DNA of 64,000 nucleotides from an uncultured Pelagibacteraceae bacterium (GCA_902576785.1 CACGWC010000001.1:1-64000); one strand, 5' to 3'; positions 48,160 through 57,322 are shown, counted from the stretch's first letter. Notes: generated by a model from the sequence alone, not told the origin. Numbers and translations: made by a program.

Positions 48160-49163
48160 CAATAAAAGTAGGCATTAACGGTATGGGAAGAATTGGCAGA
48201 ATGATTGTGAGGTCAATTTATGAAAATTACAAAGGTAAAATAATTATCAAACATATTAATAATAGATCGAGCTCTGAAATTTGTGCAAATTTATTAAAAT
48301 ATGATTCAATTCATGGTAATTTTAGTTCTCTAGTAAAATCTGGAGGAAATTACATAAAAATAAATAAAGAAAAAATATCTTACACGCAACACTCTACGAT
48401 TAATGACATAAAGTGGAAAAAATATGGTGTAGATTATGTTTTTGAGTGCACAGGTAAGTTTAATTCTAAAGATCAATTACTACCACATATAGAAAATGGG
48501 GTAAAAAAAGTTATTGTATCGGCCCCATGTAAAATGGCAGATAAAACTATAGTTTTTGGCGTAAATCATAAGAAGATCAACAAGAATGATAGAATTATTT
48601 CAGCAGCTTCTTGCACAACAAATTGCTTAGCACCTGTTGCAGACGTAATTAATAAAAACTTTGTAATTCTTAATGGTTTTATGACAACCATACATGCTTT
48701 TACAAGTGATCAAAGAATATTAGATAATTCTCACAAAGATCCAAGAAGAGCAAGATCTGCAAGTCAATCAATTGTACCTACATCTACTGGTGCATCAAAA
48801 ACTATTGGTGAGATTATACCATCATTGAAAGGCAAGTTAGAGGGGATAGCAATGAGAGTGCCAACACCAAATGTTTCATTAATTGAATTTATATTTAATG
48901 TAAAAAAAAATATTACCTCAAAAAAATTAAATAACTCTTTATTTTCAGCTTCTAAAACGAAACTTAAAAATATTCTAAATGTTACAGATGAGAAGCTAGT
49001 CTCAATTGATTTTAATCACAATAGCGCATCTGCAATCATAGACTCTTCACTTACTAATGTAGTTGGTAATAAAATGGGTAAAATTTCGGCTTGGTATGAT
49101 AATGAATGGGGTTTCTCGAATAGAATGTGTGATATTGCTATGTATGTAAGCAAGATCAAATAA
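48156..49163 (+). CDS. gap: Glyceraldehyde-3-phosphate dehydrogenase
   Basis: Reversible oxidation of glyceraldehyde-3-P to 1,3-bisphosphoglycerate. The NAD fold starts VGINGMGRIGRMIVR, the catalytic Cys is in SAASCTTNCLAPV (~residue 154), and ending sequence WYDNEWGFSNRM is standard. The length is 335 aa. It lies between tkt and pgk, overlapping each by one to four bases, so the cluster is one transcription unit. Confidence 0.97.
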   Translation: MTIKVGINGMGRIGRMIVRSIYENYKGKIIIKHINNRSSSEICANLLKYDSIHGNFSSLVKSGGNYIKINKEKISYTQHSTINDIKWKKYGVDYVFECTGKFNSKDQLLPHIENGVKKVIVSAPCKMADKTIVFGVNHKKINKNDRIISAASCTTNCLAPVADVINKNFVILNGFMTTIHAFTSDQRILDNSHKDPRRARSASQSIVPTSTGASKTIGEIIPSLKGKLEGIAMRVPTPNVSLIEFIFNVKKNITSKKLNNSLFSASKTKLKNILNVTDEKLVSIDFNHNSASAIIDSSLTNVVGNKMGKISAWYDNEWGFSNRMCDIAMYVSKIK

Positions 49164-50335
49164 TGAAATCCATTAAAAATATAGAAAATATAAAAAATAA
49201 AAGAGTAATTCTTAGACTTGATTTAAATGTTCCAATAAAGAATGGAAAAATAACAGACGCTAACCGCATTGATAAGGTTATGCCTACAATAGAATTTCTA
49301 TTAAAAAAAAAGGCAAAGATTATAATAATTTCTCATGTTGGAAGGCCAAAAGGTAAAATAGTTAAAGAACTCTCTCTAGACTTGGTATCTTTGTATATTA
49401 AAAGTAAAATTAAAAAAGAAGTATCATTACTTAAAGAAAATATTTTTAATTTAAATAAAGAAGACATCTTTAAGAGTTCCAAAAATGAGGTGATACTACT
49501 AGAAAATATTAGATTTTATCCTGAAGAAGAAGCCAACGATGATAAATTTTCAAAGAAATTAGCAAGCTTAGGTGAAATATATGTTAATGATGCATTTTCA
49601 TGTTCTCATAGAAATCATGCCTCTGTATCAAAAATAACAAAATATTTACCATCTTATAGCGGAATTCAAATTAAGACGGAAGTTGATGCTTTAAATAGAA
49701 TAACATCGGAAATAAAAAAACCAATAACATGTATAATTGGAGGTTCTAAAATTTCTACAAAAATTAATATAATAAAGAACTTAATACCTAAATTTGACAG
49801 TATTATAATTGTTGGAGCTATGGCAAATAATATATTTAAATTTAAAGGTCTAAACATTGGTAAATCTGTGTATGAAAAAGACATTGATAATTTAATTCAA
49901 GAAATTTTTTCATATGCAAAGAAAAATCATTGTAAAATATATTTTCCAAAAGATGTAAAGATTGGAAAAAAATTAAACGATATTTCTATTGAAAAAGACT
50001 TAAGAGATATTGAAAATGATGATATGATATTAGATGTCGGATCAAAAACTTTATTAGAAATAAAAAAAATTATTGACGATTCCTCGACAATATTATGGAA
50101 CGGACCGTTAGGTTACTTTGAAAATGAGAATTTCTCATTAGGAAGCTTAGAAGTAGCAAAATATATAGCAAACAGAGGGAACGAAATATTTTCTGTTGTT
50201 GGTGGAGGCGATACGGTTGCAGTAATTAATTCACTAAATATGAAAGATAAATTTAATTTTGTTTCAACTGCAGGTGGAGCATTTTTAGAATATCTTGAAG
50301 GCAAAGTTCTCCCTGGTATAAAAGCATTAAATTAA
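49163..50335 (+). CDS. pgk: Phosphoglycerate kinase
   Basis: ATP-forming (or consuming) step between 1,3-bisphosphoglycerate and 3-phosphoglycerate. N-terminal RVILRLDLNVPIKNGKITD, HVGRPKG, the ENIRFYPEEEAND segment and NDAFSCSHRNHAS are clear, as are the C-terminal WNGPLGYFE and GGGDTVA motifs. The length is 390 aa. fba begins one base after its stop. Confidence 0.97.
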   Translation: MKSIKNIENIKNKRVILRLDLNVPIKNGKITDANRIDKVMPTIEFLLKKKAKIIIISHVGRPKGKIVKELSLDLVSLYIKSKIKKEVSLLKENIFNLNKEDIFKSSKNEVILLENIRFYPEEEANDDKFSKKLASLGEIYVNDAFSCSHRNHASVSKITKYLPSYSGIQIKTEVDALNRITSEIKKPITCIIGGSKISTKINIIKNLIPKFDSIIIVGAMANNIFKFKGLNIGKSVYEKDIDNLIQEIFSYAKKNHCKIYFPKDVKIGKKLNDISIEKDLRDIENDDMILDVGSKTLLEIKKIIDDSSTILWNGPLGYFENENFSLGSLEVAKYIANRGNEIFSVVGGGDTVAVINSLNMKDKFNFVSTAGGAFLEYLEGKVLPGIKALN

Positions 50336-51346
50336 ATGTCTGAACTAAACAAAATCGCTCTTCAAATATTATCAAATGGCAAAGGTATACTTGCAGCTGA
50401 TGAAAGTACAGCCACAATGACAAAAAGATTAGATTCAGTAAAAGTACATTCCGATGAAAATAATAGACTGCTTTTTAGACAAACTCTTTTTTCGTCTTTA
50501 TCAATGAAAGAATGCATAGGGGGAGTAATATTATACGACGAAACAATAAGACAAAAAACTTCCAATGGAAAAACAATATCTGAATTAATAAACTCAAGTG
50601 GTTCATTAACTGGTATTAAAGTTGATACAGGTGCTAAAACATTAGCGGGATCTAAAGAAGAAAAAATTACTGAAGGTTTAGACGGTTTAAGAGAAAGACT
50701 AAAAGAATATTATAAACTTGGAGCAAGATTTACAAAATGGAGAGGTGTATACTTAATAACTGACAAATATCCAAGCAAACTATCAATTTCAGCAAATGCT
50801 CATGCATTAGCTAGATATGCAGCATTAGTACAAGAGGCAGGAATGGTTCCAATAATTGAACCCGAGGTTTTAATGGATGGTGATCATTCAGCAAAGGATT
50901 GTTTAGTAAAAACATCTGAAGTAATAAGTAAATGTTATGAAGAGTTAGAGTTGAATAAAATTGATTTAAAAGGAACAATATTAAAACCGAATATGATTTT
51001 ACCAGGTAAAGATTCAAAAGAAAAAATATCTTGTGATGAAATAGCAGGGCTAACATTAGAGTGTTTAAAAAATAATGTTCCTTCGTCAGTCCCAGGAATA
51101 GCTTTTCTCTCTGGAGGTCAAACAGAAATAGAAGCTACTGCAAACCTTAACCAAATAAATATTATGAATAATACAAATTTTATAATGACTTATTCTTATG
51201 GAAGAGCTTTACAACAAAGTGCGTTAAAATTTTGGTCTGAAGATATAAATAACATAATCGGAACCCAAAAAATTTTCGATCATAGGGCTAAAATGTGTTC
51301 TTTAGCAGCACAAGGAAAATGGTCAAAAAGTTTTGAAAATTCGTAA
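50336..51346 (+). CDS. fba: Class I fructose-bisphosphate aldolase
   Basis: Cleaves or forms fructose-1,6-bisphosphate by a Schiff base with lysine. The sequence matches the glycolytic (eukaryote-like, PF00274) class I family: GKGILAADESTATMTKRL near the start, KWRGVYLI, IEPEVLMDGDHS and LKPNMILPGK containing the Schiff-base Lys. The length is 336 aa. Together with tkt, gap and pgk it completes a lower gluconeogenesis module. The end overlaps thiE by 14 nt. Confidence 0.93.
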   Translation: MSELNKIALQILSNGKGILAADESTATMTKRLDSVKVHSDENNRLLFRQTLFSSLSMKECIGGVILYDETIRQKTSNGKTISELINSSGSLTGIKVDTGAKTLAGSKEEKITEGLDGLRERLKEYYKLGARFTKWRGVYLITDKYPSKLSISANAHALARYAALVQEAGMVPIIEPEVLMDGDHSAKDCLVKTSEVISKCYEELELNKIDLKGTILKPNMILPGKDSKEKISCDEIAGLTLECLKNNVPSSVPGIAFLSGGQTEIEATANLNQINIMNNTNFIMTYSYGRALQQSALKFWSEDINNIIGTQKIFDHRAKMCSLAAQGKWSKSFENS

Positions 51347-51950
51347 TAAAAAATTTATTTATTTAATATCTCCTAATAAAATAATAAATAAATCATTCTA
51401 CAATATCTTAAATCTAGTTTTGAAATCAAAAAAAGTGAAATTTTTTCAATTAAGACTTAAAAGAGATAGTATAAAAAAAAAAGTTATAATTGCAAAAAAA
51501 ATACTGCAAATTTGTAAAAAAAATAAAGTAAAATTAATTATTAATGACAGTCCTCATCTTGCTTTAAAAGTGAATGCTCACGGTTGTCATTTAGGCCAAA
51601 AAGATATGAATATTTATGATGCAAGAAAAATTTTAAAAAATAAAATAATTGGAGTTACTTGTCATAATTCAATTAAACTTTCTAAAAATGCTTCAATAGG
51701 TGGTGCGAATTATGTTGCATTAGGATCATTCTTTAAAACTAGAACTAAAAAAGTTACACATAGAGCAAATATCAAATCTTTAAATAAAATTAAAAAGTTA
51801 ATAAATTTACCAGTTGTGGCTGTTGGAGGAATTAATGATAAAAATTACAAAAAACTATTGTTGAATAAAGCAGATTTTTTGGCTATTTCAAGCTACATTT
51901 GGAATAATAAAAAGTTAAAACCTCACCAAGCAATAAAAAATTTAATATGA
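51333..51950 (+). CDS. thiE: Thiamin-phosphate synthase
   Basis: Joins HMP-diphosphate and the thiazole phosphate to make thiamin phosphate. Motifs include FFQLRLKRDS, IINDSPHLALKVNAHGCHLGQKDM, IGVTCHNSI, NYVALGSFFKTRTKK and VVAVGGIN. The start is TTG at 51333, inside fba. The length of 205 aa is normal. It overlaps efp by 4 nt. The partner kinase gene thiD is at 31492-32304. Confidence 0.92.
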   Translation: MKIRNKKFIYLISPNKIINKSFYNILNLVLKSKKVKFFQLRLKRDSIKKKVIIAKKILQICKKNKVKLIINDSPHLALKVNAHGCHLGQKDMNIYDARKILKNKIIGVTCHNSIKLSKNASIGGANYVALGSFFKTRTKKVTHRANIKSLNKIKKLINLPVVAVGGINDKNYKKLLLNKADFLAISSYIWNNKKLKPHQAIKNLI

Positions 51951-52507
51951 AAATTAACGCAACAGAAATAAGAGTAGGTATGATATTGGAATATAAGGAT
52001 GATCTATGGGAAGTATTAAAAACCAACCATGTTAAACCTGGCAAAGGTGGGGCATTTGCGCAAGTTGAAATGAAAAGTTTAATTAAAAACACAAAACTCA
52101 ATGAAAGATTTAGATCAAGTGAAACTGTAGAAAAAGCATCAATAGAAGAAGTAAAATATAATTTTTTGTATAGCGATGAAACAAATTTTTATTTTATGAA
52201 TCCAAATTCATTCGAGCAAATAAATATTAATAAAGATAATGTGGGTGAAAAAGGAATTTTTCTTAGTGAAAATTTAGAGGTAATAATTTATTTTCATGAC
52301 GAGAAGCCAATTAATTTATCTCTTCCAAATCACATTACATGCAATGTAAAAGTTACAGAGGCAGCTATAAAAGGACAAACTGTTTCATCTTCATATAAAC
52401 CTGCAACTTTAGATAATGGTGTAAATATTCAAGTTCCACCTTTTGTTGAAACTGGGGATAAAATAATAATAGATACTAGAACAATGCAGTATATAAAAAA
52501 AATATAA
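51947..52507 (+). CDS. efp: Translation elongation factor P
   Basis: Rescues ribosomes stalled at polyproline. All three domains are present. The N-terminal KOW-like domain has the loop HVKPGKGGAFAQVEMKSL, in which the Lys that is modified in some bacteria occurs. The middle and C-terminal OB folds end with PPFVETGDKIIIDTRTMQYIKKI. The length is 186 aa. It sits between thiE and suhB. Confidence 0.96.
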   Translation: MKINATEIRVGMILEYKDDLWEVLKTNHVKPGKGGAFAQVEMKSLIKNTKLNERFRSSETVEKASIEEVKYNFLYSDETNFYFMNPNSFEQININKDNVGEKGIFLSENLEVIIYFHDEKPINLSLPNHITCNVKVTEAAIKGQTVSSSYKPATLDNGVNIQVPPFVETGDKIIIDTRTMQYIKKI

Positions 52508-52508
52508 T

Positions 52509-53255
52509 ATGAACTCTATATCTCCAAATTTAAATTTGATGATTAAAGCTTGCGAGAAAGCATCTAAAGTAATTATAAGAGATTTTGGTGAAATAGAGAA
52601 CTTGCAAGTTTCTAAAAAAGGTCCAAAAGATTTTGTGACTAAAACAGATAAACGTGTAGAGAAAATTCTAATAGATGAATTATCTAAATCAAAAAAAAAC
52701 TACTCTTTTTTGACAGAGGAAACTGGGAAAATTATAAATAAAAATAAAGATATTTTTTGGATCATAGACCCAATAGATGGTACAATAAATTTTTTGCATG
52801 GGATACCTCATTTTGCAATATCGGTTGCTTTACAAGTAGATGGAGAAATTATTATTGGTTTAATTTTTGATCCATTAAAAAATGAAATTTTTTATGCTGA
52901 GAGAAATAATGGATCCTTTATAAACAATAACAGAATAAGAGTTTCAAAAAAATCAAATCTGGAAGAATGTTTATTTGCCTCTAATAGTAATGGTATAAAA
53001 TTAATTTACCCAAAGCTAAATTTAAGGAATACTGGTTGCGCAGCTTTAGATTTAGCATATGTTGGTTGTGGAAGATTTGATGGATTTTTTCATAATAAAA
53101 TAAATTTATGGGATGTGGCTGCAGGAAAATTAATAGTAGAAGAGGCTGGAGGAAAAGTTAATGACATCAAAGACTTTAAAATTAATAATATTAATATCAG
53201 AGCTGGAAATTCGAATATTTATGAAAAAATGTTAAAAAAATTGGATAACTTTTAA
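52509..53255 (+). CDS. suhB: Inositol-1-monophosphatase family protein (SuhB)
   Basis: Mg-dependent phosphatase of the IMPase family, with possible extra roles in rRNA antitermination as for E. coli SuhB. Active-site sequence is complete: TETG near residue 71, [22 protein letters not shown] (~79-100) and [16 protein letters not shown] (~201-216). The length is 248 aa. It starts one base after efp. Confidence 0.92.
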   Translation: MNSISPNLNLMIKACEKASKVIIRDFGEIENLQVSKKGPKDFVTKTDKRVEKILIDELSKSKKNYSFLTEETGKIINKNKDIFWIIDPIDGTINFLHGIPHFAISVALQVDGEIIIGLIFDPLKNEIFYAERNNGSFINNNRIRVSKKSNLEECLFASNSNGIKLIYPKLNLRNTGCAALDLAYVGCGRFDGFFHNKINLWDVAAGKLIVEEAGGKVNDIKDFKINNINIRAGNSNIYEKMLKKLDNF

Positions 53256-53290
53256 TTGTTTTTAAAACAAATTTTGTTATAAGGCTGGCC

Positions 53291-53521
53291 ATGAAAAAAG
53301 AAATACATCCTAAATATCATAAAATAAAAGTAGAAATGACAGATGGGACACAATTTGAGACAAGATCTACTTGGGGATCTGAAAACGAAATACTGAAACT
53401 TGAAATTGATCCAAAATCTCACTCTGCTTGGACGGGTGGAAAACAAAAAATATTGGACAAAGGAAGAATTAGTAAATTTAATAAAAAGTTCCAAAATTTT
53501 AGATCTGAGAATAAAAACTAA
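53291..53521 (+). CDS. rpmE: 50S ribosomal protein L31
   Basis: Small ribosomal protein of 76 aa with [12 protein letters not shown] at the start and THPFWTGG-type [10 protein letters not shown] later. No zinc-binding Cys pairs are present, so it is the Zn-independent (C-) type. An AT-rich inverted repeat (TTGTTTT/AAAACAA) just upstream might be a weak terminator for suhB. trcR starts in the stop-start overlap at 53521. Confidence 0.93.
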   Translation: MKKEIHPKYHKIKVEMTDGTQFETRSTWGSENEILKLEIDPKSHSAWTGGKQKILDKGRISKFNKKFQNFRSENKN

Positions 53522-54102
53522 TGTCAAAAGCTCCGTTGATGCCAATGGCAACAGCTGTATGGCTTGTAGAAAATACGTCTCTAACATTTAAACAAATAGC
53601 GAATTTTTGTAAATTACATGAAGTAGAAATCCAAGGAATAGCTGATGGAGAAGTTGCTAAAGGAATTGTAGGTTACAATCCAATTATATCAGGACAATTG
53701 ACAGAAGAAGAAATTAAACTTTCATCAACAGATGAGAACCGCCCTTTAAATATAATTGATGAAGAAGTTGAAATAAAAAATACTGATAATAAGATAAAGA
53801 AATACGTTCCATTATCCAAACGTCAAGACAAACCTGACTCGGCTCTATGGTTGTTGAAGAATCACTCAATGTTAAAAGATTCTCAAATTGCAAGATTAGT
53901 TGGAATAACAAAAAACTCTGTTAGCTCTATAAGAAATAAAAGCTACTGGAACTATAATAGCTTGAATGCTAAGGATCCAGTTGCTATGGGTTTATTTTCT
54001 CAAAAAGATTTATTGGCGGCCTTAGAAAAGGCTAATAGGAGAATATTAAAAGAAAAAAAAGATAAAGAAAAATTAAATATTACCAATAAAACTGGAACTT
54101 GA
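53521..54102 (+). CDS. trcR: DUF1013 protein (TrcR family), RNA polymerase-associated
   Basis: Alphaproteobacteria-specific family. In Caulobacter the DUF1013 protein TrcR was reported to travel with RNA polymerase and affect the cell cycle. The protein of 193 aa has APLMPMATAVWLVENTSLTFKQIA at the N-terminus and DSALWLLKNHSMLKDSQIARLVGITKNSV (~110-138), two helix-turn-helix-like segments, then NAKDPVAMGLFSQKDL. It overlaps rpmE and precedes rpsU. The symbol is applied by family only. Confidence 0.88.
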   Translation: MSKAPLMPMATAVWLVENTSLTFKQIANFCKLHEVEIQGIADGEVAKGIVGYNPIISGQLTEEEIKLSSTDENRPLNIIDEEVEIKNTDNKIKKYVPLSKRQDKPDSALWLLKNHSMLKDSQIARLVGITKNSVSSIRNKSYWNYNSLNAKDPVAMGLFSQKDLLAALEKANRRILKEKKDKEKLNITNKTGT

Positions 54103-54148
54103 AATATATAGACAAATATTACTTAACATGCTAACTAAACGCTTTTTT

Positions 54149-54153
54149 GGAGG
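54149..54153 (+). promoter_or_regulatory. Strong Shine-Dalgarno GGAGG of rpsU
   Basis: GGAGG at 54149-54153 is unusually complete for this AT-rich genome. It lies inside the TTG-initiated version of the reading frame, and 5 nt before the in-frame ATT at 54159. It therefore argues against the TTG at 54147 as the real start. Confidence 0.6.
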
Positions 54154-54158
54154 TTGTT

Positions 54159-54353
54159 ATTAAAATAGAAGTAAAAGATAATAATGTTGAACAAGCGTTA
54201 AGGGTTTTAAAAAGAAAACTACAACGTGATGGTTTCTTTAAAATAATAAAACTAAAAAATAATTATGAAAAGCCATCTGAAAAAAAAAAGAGAATTCTAC
54301 AAGAAAACATTAAAAGAGTTAAAAAACTTAACAAACTCAAAAATAGGATTTAA
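54159..54353 (+). CDS. rpsU: 30S ribosomal protein S21, probable ATT start
   Basis: Small-subunit ribosomal protein needed for initiation on many messages. The core VKDNNVEQALRVLKRKLQRDG and YEKPSEKKKR is unmistakable. The nearest conventional in-frame start is TTG at 54147, which would put GGAGG inside the gene. The family N-terminus (Met-x-x-x-V-[KR]-D-N-N) aligns exactly if translation begins at ATT 54159, giving 64 residues. ATT initiation is an inference. tRNA-fMet follows after 4 nt. Confidence 0.9.
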   Translation: MKIEVKDNNVEQALRVLKRKLQRDGFFKIIKLKNNYEKPSEKKKRILQENIKRVKKLNKLKNRI

Positions 54354-54357
54354 TTAT

Positions 54358-54434
54358 CGCGGGGTGGAGCAGCCTGGTAGCTCGCAAGGCTCATAACCTT
54401 GAGGTCGGCGGTTCAAATCCGTCCCCCGCAACCA
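54358..54434 (+). tRNA. Initiator tRNA-fMet (anticodon CAT)
   Basis: A 77-nt cloverleaf with encoded CCA. The first base pair position is C against A (CGCGGGG/CCCCGCA), the mismatch that marks initiator tRNAs. The anticodon arm is CAAGG-CTCATAA-CCTTG and the T arm CGGTTCAAATCCG. It lies right after rpsU, another initiation gene. Confidence 0.96.
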
Positions 54435-54470
54435 AATTATTAGTATTTATAAAAATATTAACTTTTAAAA

Positions 54471-54929
54471 ATGCAGAAATTAATCAAAAATAATATTCGA
54501 GATGTTAGGTTTGGTAAAAAATGTGTAATAGTAAAGCCAGTAAATTTGTATGAATGTGAACTTGGTAACAATGTTTTCATTGGTCCATTTGTTGAGATCG
54601 GAAAAGATGTAAAAGTTGGTAATAGCACAAGAATATCAAGTCATACTTTTATTTGTCCTAAAGTTAAAATAGGAAAAAACTGTTTTATTGGACATGGAGT
54701 GATGTTTACTAACGATAAATTTTCAAATGGTATAATAAATTTTAATGAAAAAGATTGGTTAAAAACAAAAATTGGAAACAATGTTCTAATTGGATCTAAT
54801 GCAACAATAATGCCTGTTAAAATTGTAGATAATGTTGTAATTGGAGCAGGTAGTGTGGTTACGAAAGATATAAAAAAAACCGGAATATATGCTGGAAATC
54901 CAGCCAAATATTTAAAACCACTTAAATGA
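54471..54929 (+). CDS. Left-handed beta-helix sugar N-acetyltransferase (WbpD-like)
   Basis: A 152-aa acyltransferase made of hexapeptide repeats (FIGPFV, IGKDVKVGN, IGKNCFIGH, IGNNVLIGS and similar). The putative catalytic His and the MFTND motif (GHGVMFTNDKF, ~residues 77-87) recall WbpD/WlbB enzymes, which acetylate 3-amino-sugar nucleotides for surface polysaccharides. No sugar pathway partner is adjacent: the neighbours are tRNA-fMet and a convergent transaldolase gene. The acceptor is therefore uncertain. Confidence 0.8.
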   Translation: MQKLIKNNIRDVRFGKKCVIVKPVNLYECELGNNVFIGPFVEIGKDVKVGNSTRISSHTFICPKVKIGKNCFIGHGVMFTNDKFSNGIINFNEKDWLKTKIGNNVLIGSNATIMPVKIVDNVVIGAGSVVTKDIKKTGIYAGNPAKYLKPLK

Positions 54930-55622
54930 TTAGATCTTAAATTTTGATTTCTTGCTATCTTTTAAAAAATTAAGAACGGTATCTTTTGTTAACTTTTCGA
55001 AAGATTTGCCAAATTTTTCAATTTTATCTATTATAGCAGGAGGAACTGTAATTAAATCACATTTTAATTGTTTTGCTTGAATATAATTATAAGGCTCTCT
55101 AGTACTTGCCCATAAAATTTGTACATTTTTATAATTTTTTGTCATTTTAATAGCTTCTTTGAAAATAGGTATTGGATCTTTGCCTGCATCCGCCATTCGA
55201 CCAGCAAAAATTGAGATAATAACTTTAGTTTTTTTATTAATTTTAGATAAAATTTTGTTTACTTGTTTTGTTGTATAAACTGCTGTGATATTTAGTTTAA
55301 TATTATTCAAATTTAGATTGCGAATAACAGTTCCCATGAATACTCCTTTAGAATTAACCACTGGAACCTTCACAAAAACATTTTTTCCCCATTTGCTTAT
55401 TTTTTCTCCATGAATATTCATAATATTTGGAGTGTCTGCAAATATCTCTATTGATATGGGTTTTTTTGTAATTTTGAGAATTTTTTTACAGTAATTTTTA
55501 TAATCTTTGGCCCCAGTTTTGGAAATTAAACTGGGATTTGTTGTGAAACCTTTAACTATTTTTTTTTTATCAAATTTTTTTATTAAAGTTAAATCCGCAA
55601 TATCACAAAAAATTTTTGTCAA
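54930..55622 (-). CDS. tal: Transaldolase / fructose-6-phosphate aldolase family protein
   Basis: Schiff-base aldolase of the short MipB/TalC type (230 aa). It begins with IFCDIADLTLIKKF and GFTTNPSLISK. The Schiff-base Lys is in FVKVPVVNSKG (~residue 85), and NITAVYTTKQ and SIFAGRMADAG complete the barrel signature. Transaldolase would complement the transketolase gene at 46204; fructose-6-phosphate aldolase activity is the alternative. It abuts the acetyltransferase stop and follows pntB on the same strand. Confidence 0.85.
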   Translation of the reverse strand: MTKIFCDIADLTLIKKFDKKKIVKGFTTNPSLISKTGAKDYKNYCKKILKITKKPISIEIFADTPNIMNIHGEKISKWGKNVFVKVPVVNSKGVFMGTVIRNLNLNNIKLNITAVYTTKQVNKILSKINKKTKVIISIFAGRMADAGKDPIPIFKEAIKMTKNYKNVQILWASTREPYNYIQAKQLKCDLITVPPAIIDKIEKFGKSFEKLTKDTVLNFLKDSKKSKFKI

Positions 55623-55623
55623 T

Positions 55624-57018
55624 TTACAAACTCTTAACTATCTCTTCAGTCATTTTTTTTGCATCAGCAAATAACATAAGAGTATTGTCTCTATAAAAAA
55701 GATCATTATCTATTCCAGCATATCCTGCAGACAAACTTCTCTTAACAAACAATACTGATTTACTTTTTTCAACATCTAAAACTGGCATCCCATAAATTGG
55801 ACTTTGTGGATCTGTTTTTGCAACAGGATTAGTAACATCATTAGCTCCTATAACATAAGCTACGTCACAATTTGCAAAATCATTATTAATTTCCTCTAGT
55901 TCAAAAACCTCATCATAAGGTACATTTGCTTCTGCTAATAAAACATTCATATGACCTGGCATTCTTCCTGCAACAGGGTGAATTGCATAAGACACTTTAA
56001 CTCCATTTTTCTTTAATGCATCAACCATTTCTCTTAAAGCATGTTGGGCTTGTGCTACAGCCATTCCATAACCAGGAACGATAATTACCGAAGAAGCATT
56101 TTTCATTAAAAAAGCTGCATCATCTGCATTTCCACTTTTAAAGGGTTTTTGCTCTTTACTTTCAGAACTTACGCTTTGATCAGTTGCACCCCAGCCACCG
56201 AGTATTACATTAAAGAAAGATCTATTCATTCCCTTGCACATTATATAAGAAAGAATTGCTCCAGACGAACCAACTAGTGCTCCAGTTATAATTAAAGCAG
56301 TATTTTCAAGCGTGAAACCTATTCCAGCAGCAGCCCAACCTGAATATGAATTTAACATTGATATGACAACTGGCATATCTGCTCCTCCGATTGGTATTAT
56401 TAGTAATACACCAACAAGAAAAGAAATTAATACAATTGACCAAAAAATATTTGAAGATTGAGATATACACAAATAATAAATAAGAGTAATTATTGCTAAT
56501 CCTAACATAAGATTTATTAAGTGTTGGCCTTTAAAAGTAATTGGAGAGCCTGACATTATTCCTCTAAGTTTTAAAAAAGCAATAATTGAACCTGAAAAAG
56601 TGATTGCTCCAATAGCAGCACCTAAAGACATTTCGATTAGACTAGCTAGCTTTATATTGCCAATTGTTCCTAGATTGAAAGCCTCTGGTTTTAAGAATGC
56701 AGATATTGCTACAAAAACTGCAGCAAGACCCACCAGGCTATGAAAACCTGCAACAAGCTCAGGCATTGCTGTCATTGGGATTCTAAATGCTATAAATGCT
56801 CCAATTGATCCACCAATCACTAAAAAAATTAGGACATAAACTAGACCTGAACCAAAATTTCCTACAGATAAAAATGTAACAATTATAGCTATAGACATGC
56901 CAGCGATACCAAAATAATTTCCTTGTCTTGAAGTTTCTGGAGAAGATAATCCTCTTAAGGCCAGAATAAATAATATTCCTGAAATTAAATAAAACAGAGC
57001 TGATAAATTTGCAGTCAT
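55624..57018 (-). CDS. pntB: NAD(P) transhydrogenase beta subunit
   Basis: Membrane subunit that carries the NADP(H)-binding domain III. The N-terminal ~270 residues hold about nine transmembrane helices. The C-terminal domain shows VIIVPGYGMAVAQAQHALREM, HPVAGRMPGHMNVLLAEANVPY and DVAYVIGANDVTNPVA. The length is 464 aa. It works with the two alpha-chain genes directly upstream to make NADPH at the expense of the proton gradient. Confidence 0.97.
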   Translation of the reverse strand: MTANLSALFYLISGILFILALRGLSSPETSRQGNYFGIAGMSIAIIVTFLSVGNFGSGLVYVLIFLVIGGSIGAFIAFRIPMTAMPELVAGFHSLVGLAAVFVAISAFLKPEAFNLGTIGNIKLASLIEMSLGAAIGAITFSGSIIAFLKLRGIMSGSPITFKGQHLINLMLGLAIITLIYYLCISQSSNIFWSIVLISFLVGVLLIIPIGGADMPVVISMLNSYSGWAAAGIGFTLENTALIITGALVGSSGAILSYIMCKGMNRSFFNVILGGWGATDQSVSSESKEQKPFKSGNADDAAFLMKNASSVIIVPGYGMAVAQAQHALREMVDALKKNGVKVSYAIHPVAGRMPGHMNVLLAEANVPYDEVFELEEINNDFANCDVAYVIGANDVTNPVAKTDPQSPIYGMPVLDVEKSKSVLFVKRSLSAGYAGIDNDLFYRDNTLMLFADAKKMTEEIVKSL

Positions 57019-57019
57019 A

Positions 57020-57322
57020 CTATTTCTTTTTTTTTTTATACATTTGCAACATTCTTTGTGTTACTAAAAAACCACCAAAAATATTAACTGCTGCTAAGAT
57101 TATTGCTAAAAAGCCAAATATATTTGATATTTCAAAAACTTTATCGGATGAACCAGCCAGTGAAGCTATAATAGCTCCTACTATTATCACAGATGAAATT
57201 GCATTAGTAACAGACATCAACGGGGTATGTAAAGATGGCGTTACACTCCACACAACATAGTAACCAACAAAAATTGAAAGTATAAATATACTTAGTCTGA
57301 ATATAAAAGGGTCAATTTCCAT
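57020..57322 (-). CDS. pntAB: NAD(P) transhydrogenase alpha subunit, membrane part
   Basis: A 100-aa protein with about three or four transmembrane helices. It includes FVGYYVVWSVTPSLHTPLMSVTNAISSVI, the conserved end of PntA that lies in the membrane. In many alphaproteobacteria the alpha subunit is split into a soluble NAD domain and this membrane part, so it is not a pseudogene fragment. It sits between pntAA and pntB with single-base spacing. Confidence 0.94.
   Translation of the reverse strand: MEIDPFIFRLSIFILSIFVGYYVVWSVTPSLHTPLMSVTNAISSVIIVGAIIASLAGSSDKVFEISNIFGFLAIILAAVNIFGGFLVTQRMLQMYKKKKK

Noticed and set aside
51333-51960. Possible TPP riboswitch near thiE
   Set aside because: thiE starts inside fba with no untranslated leader, and no TPP-aptamer motif was seen.
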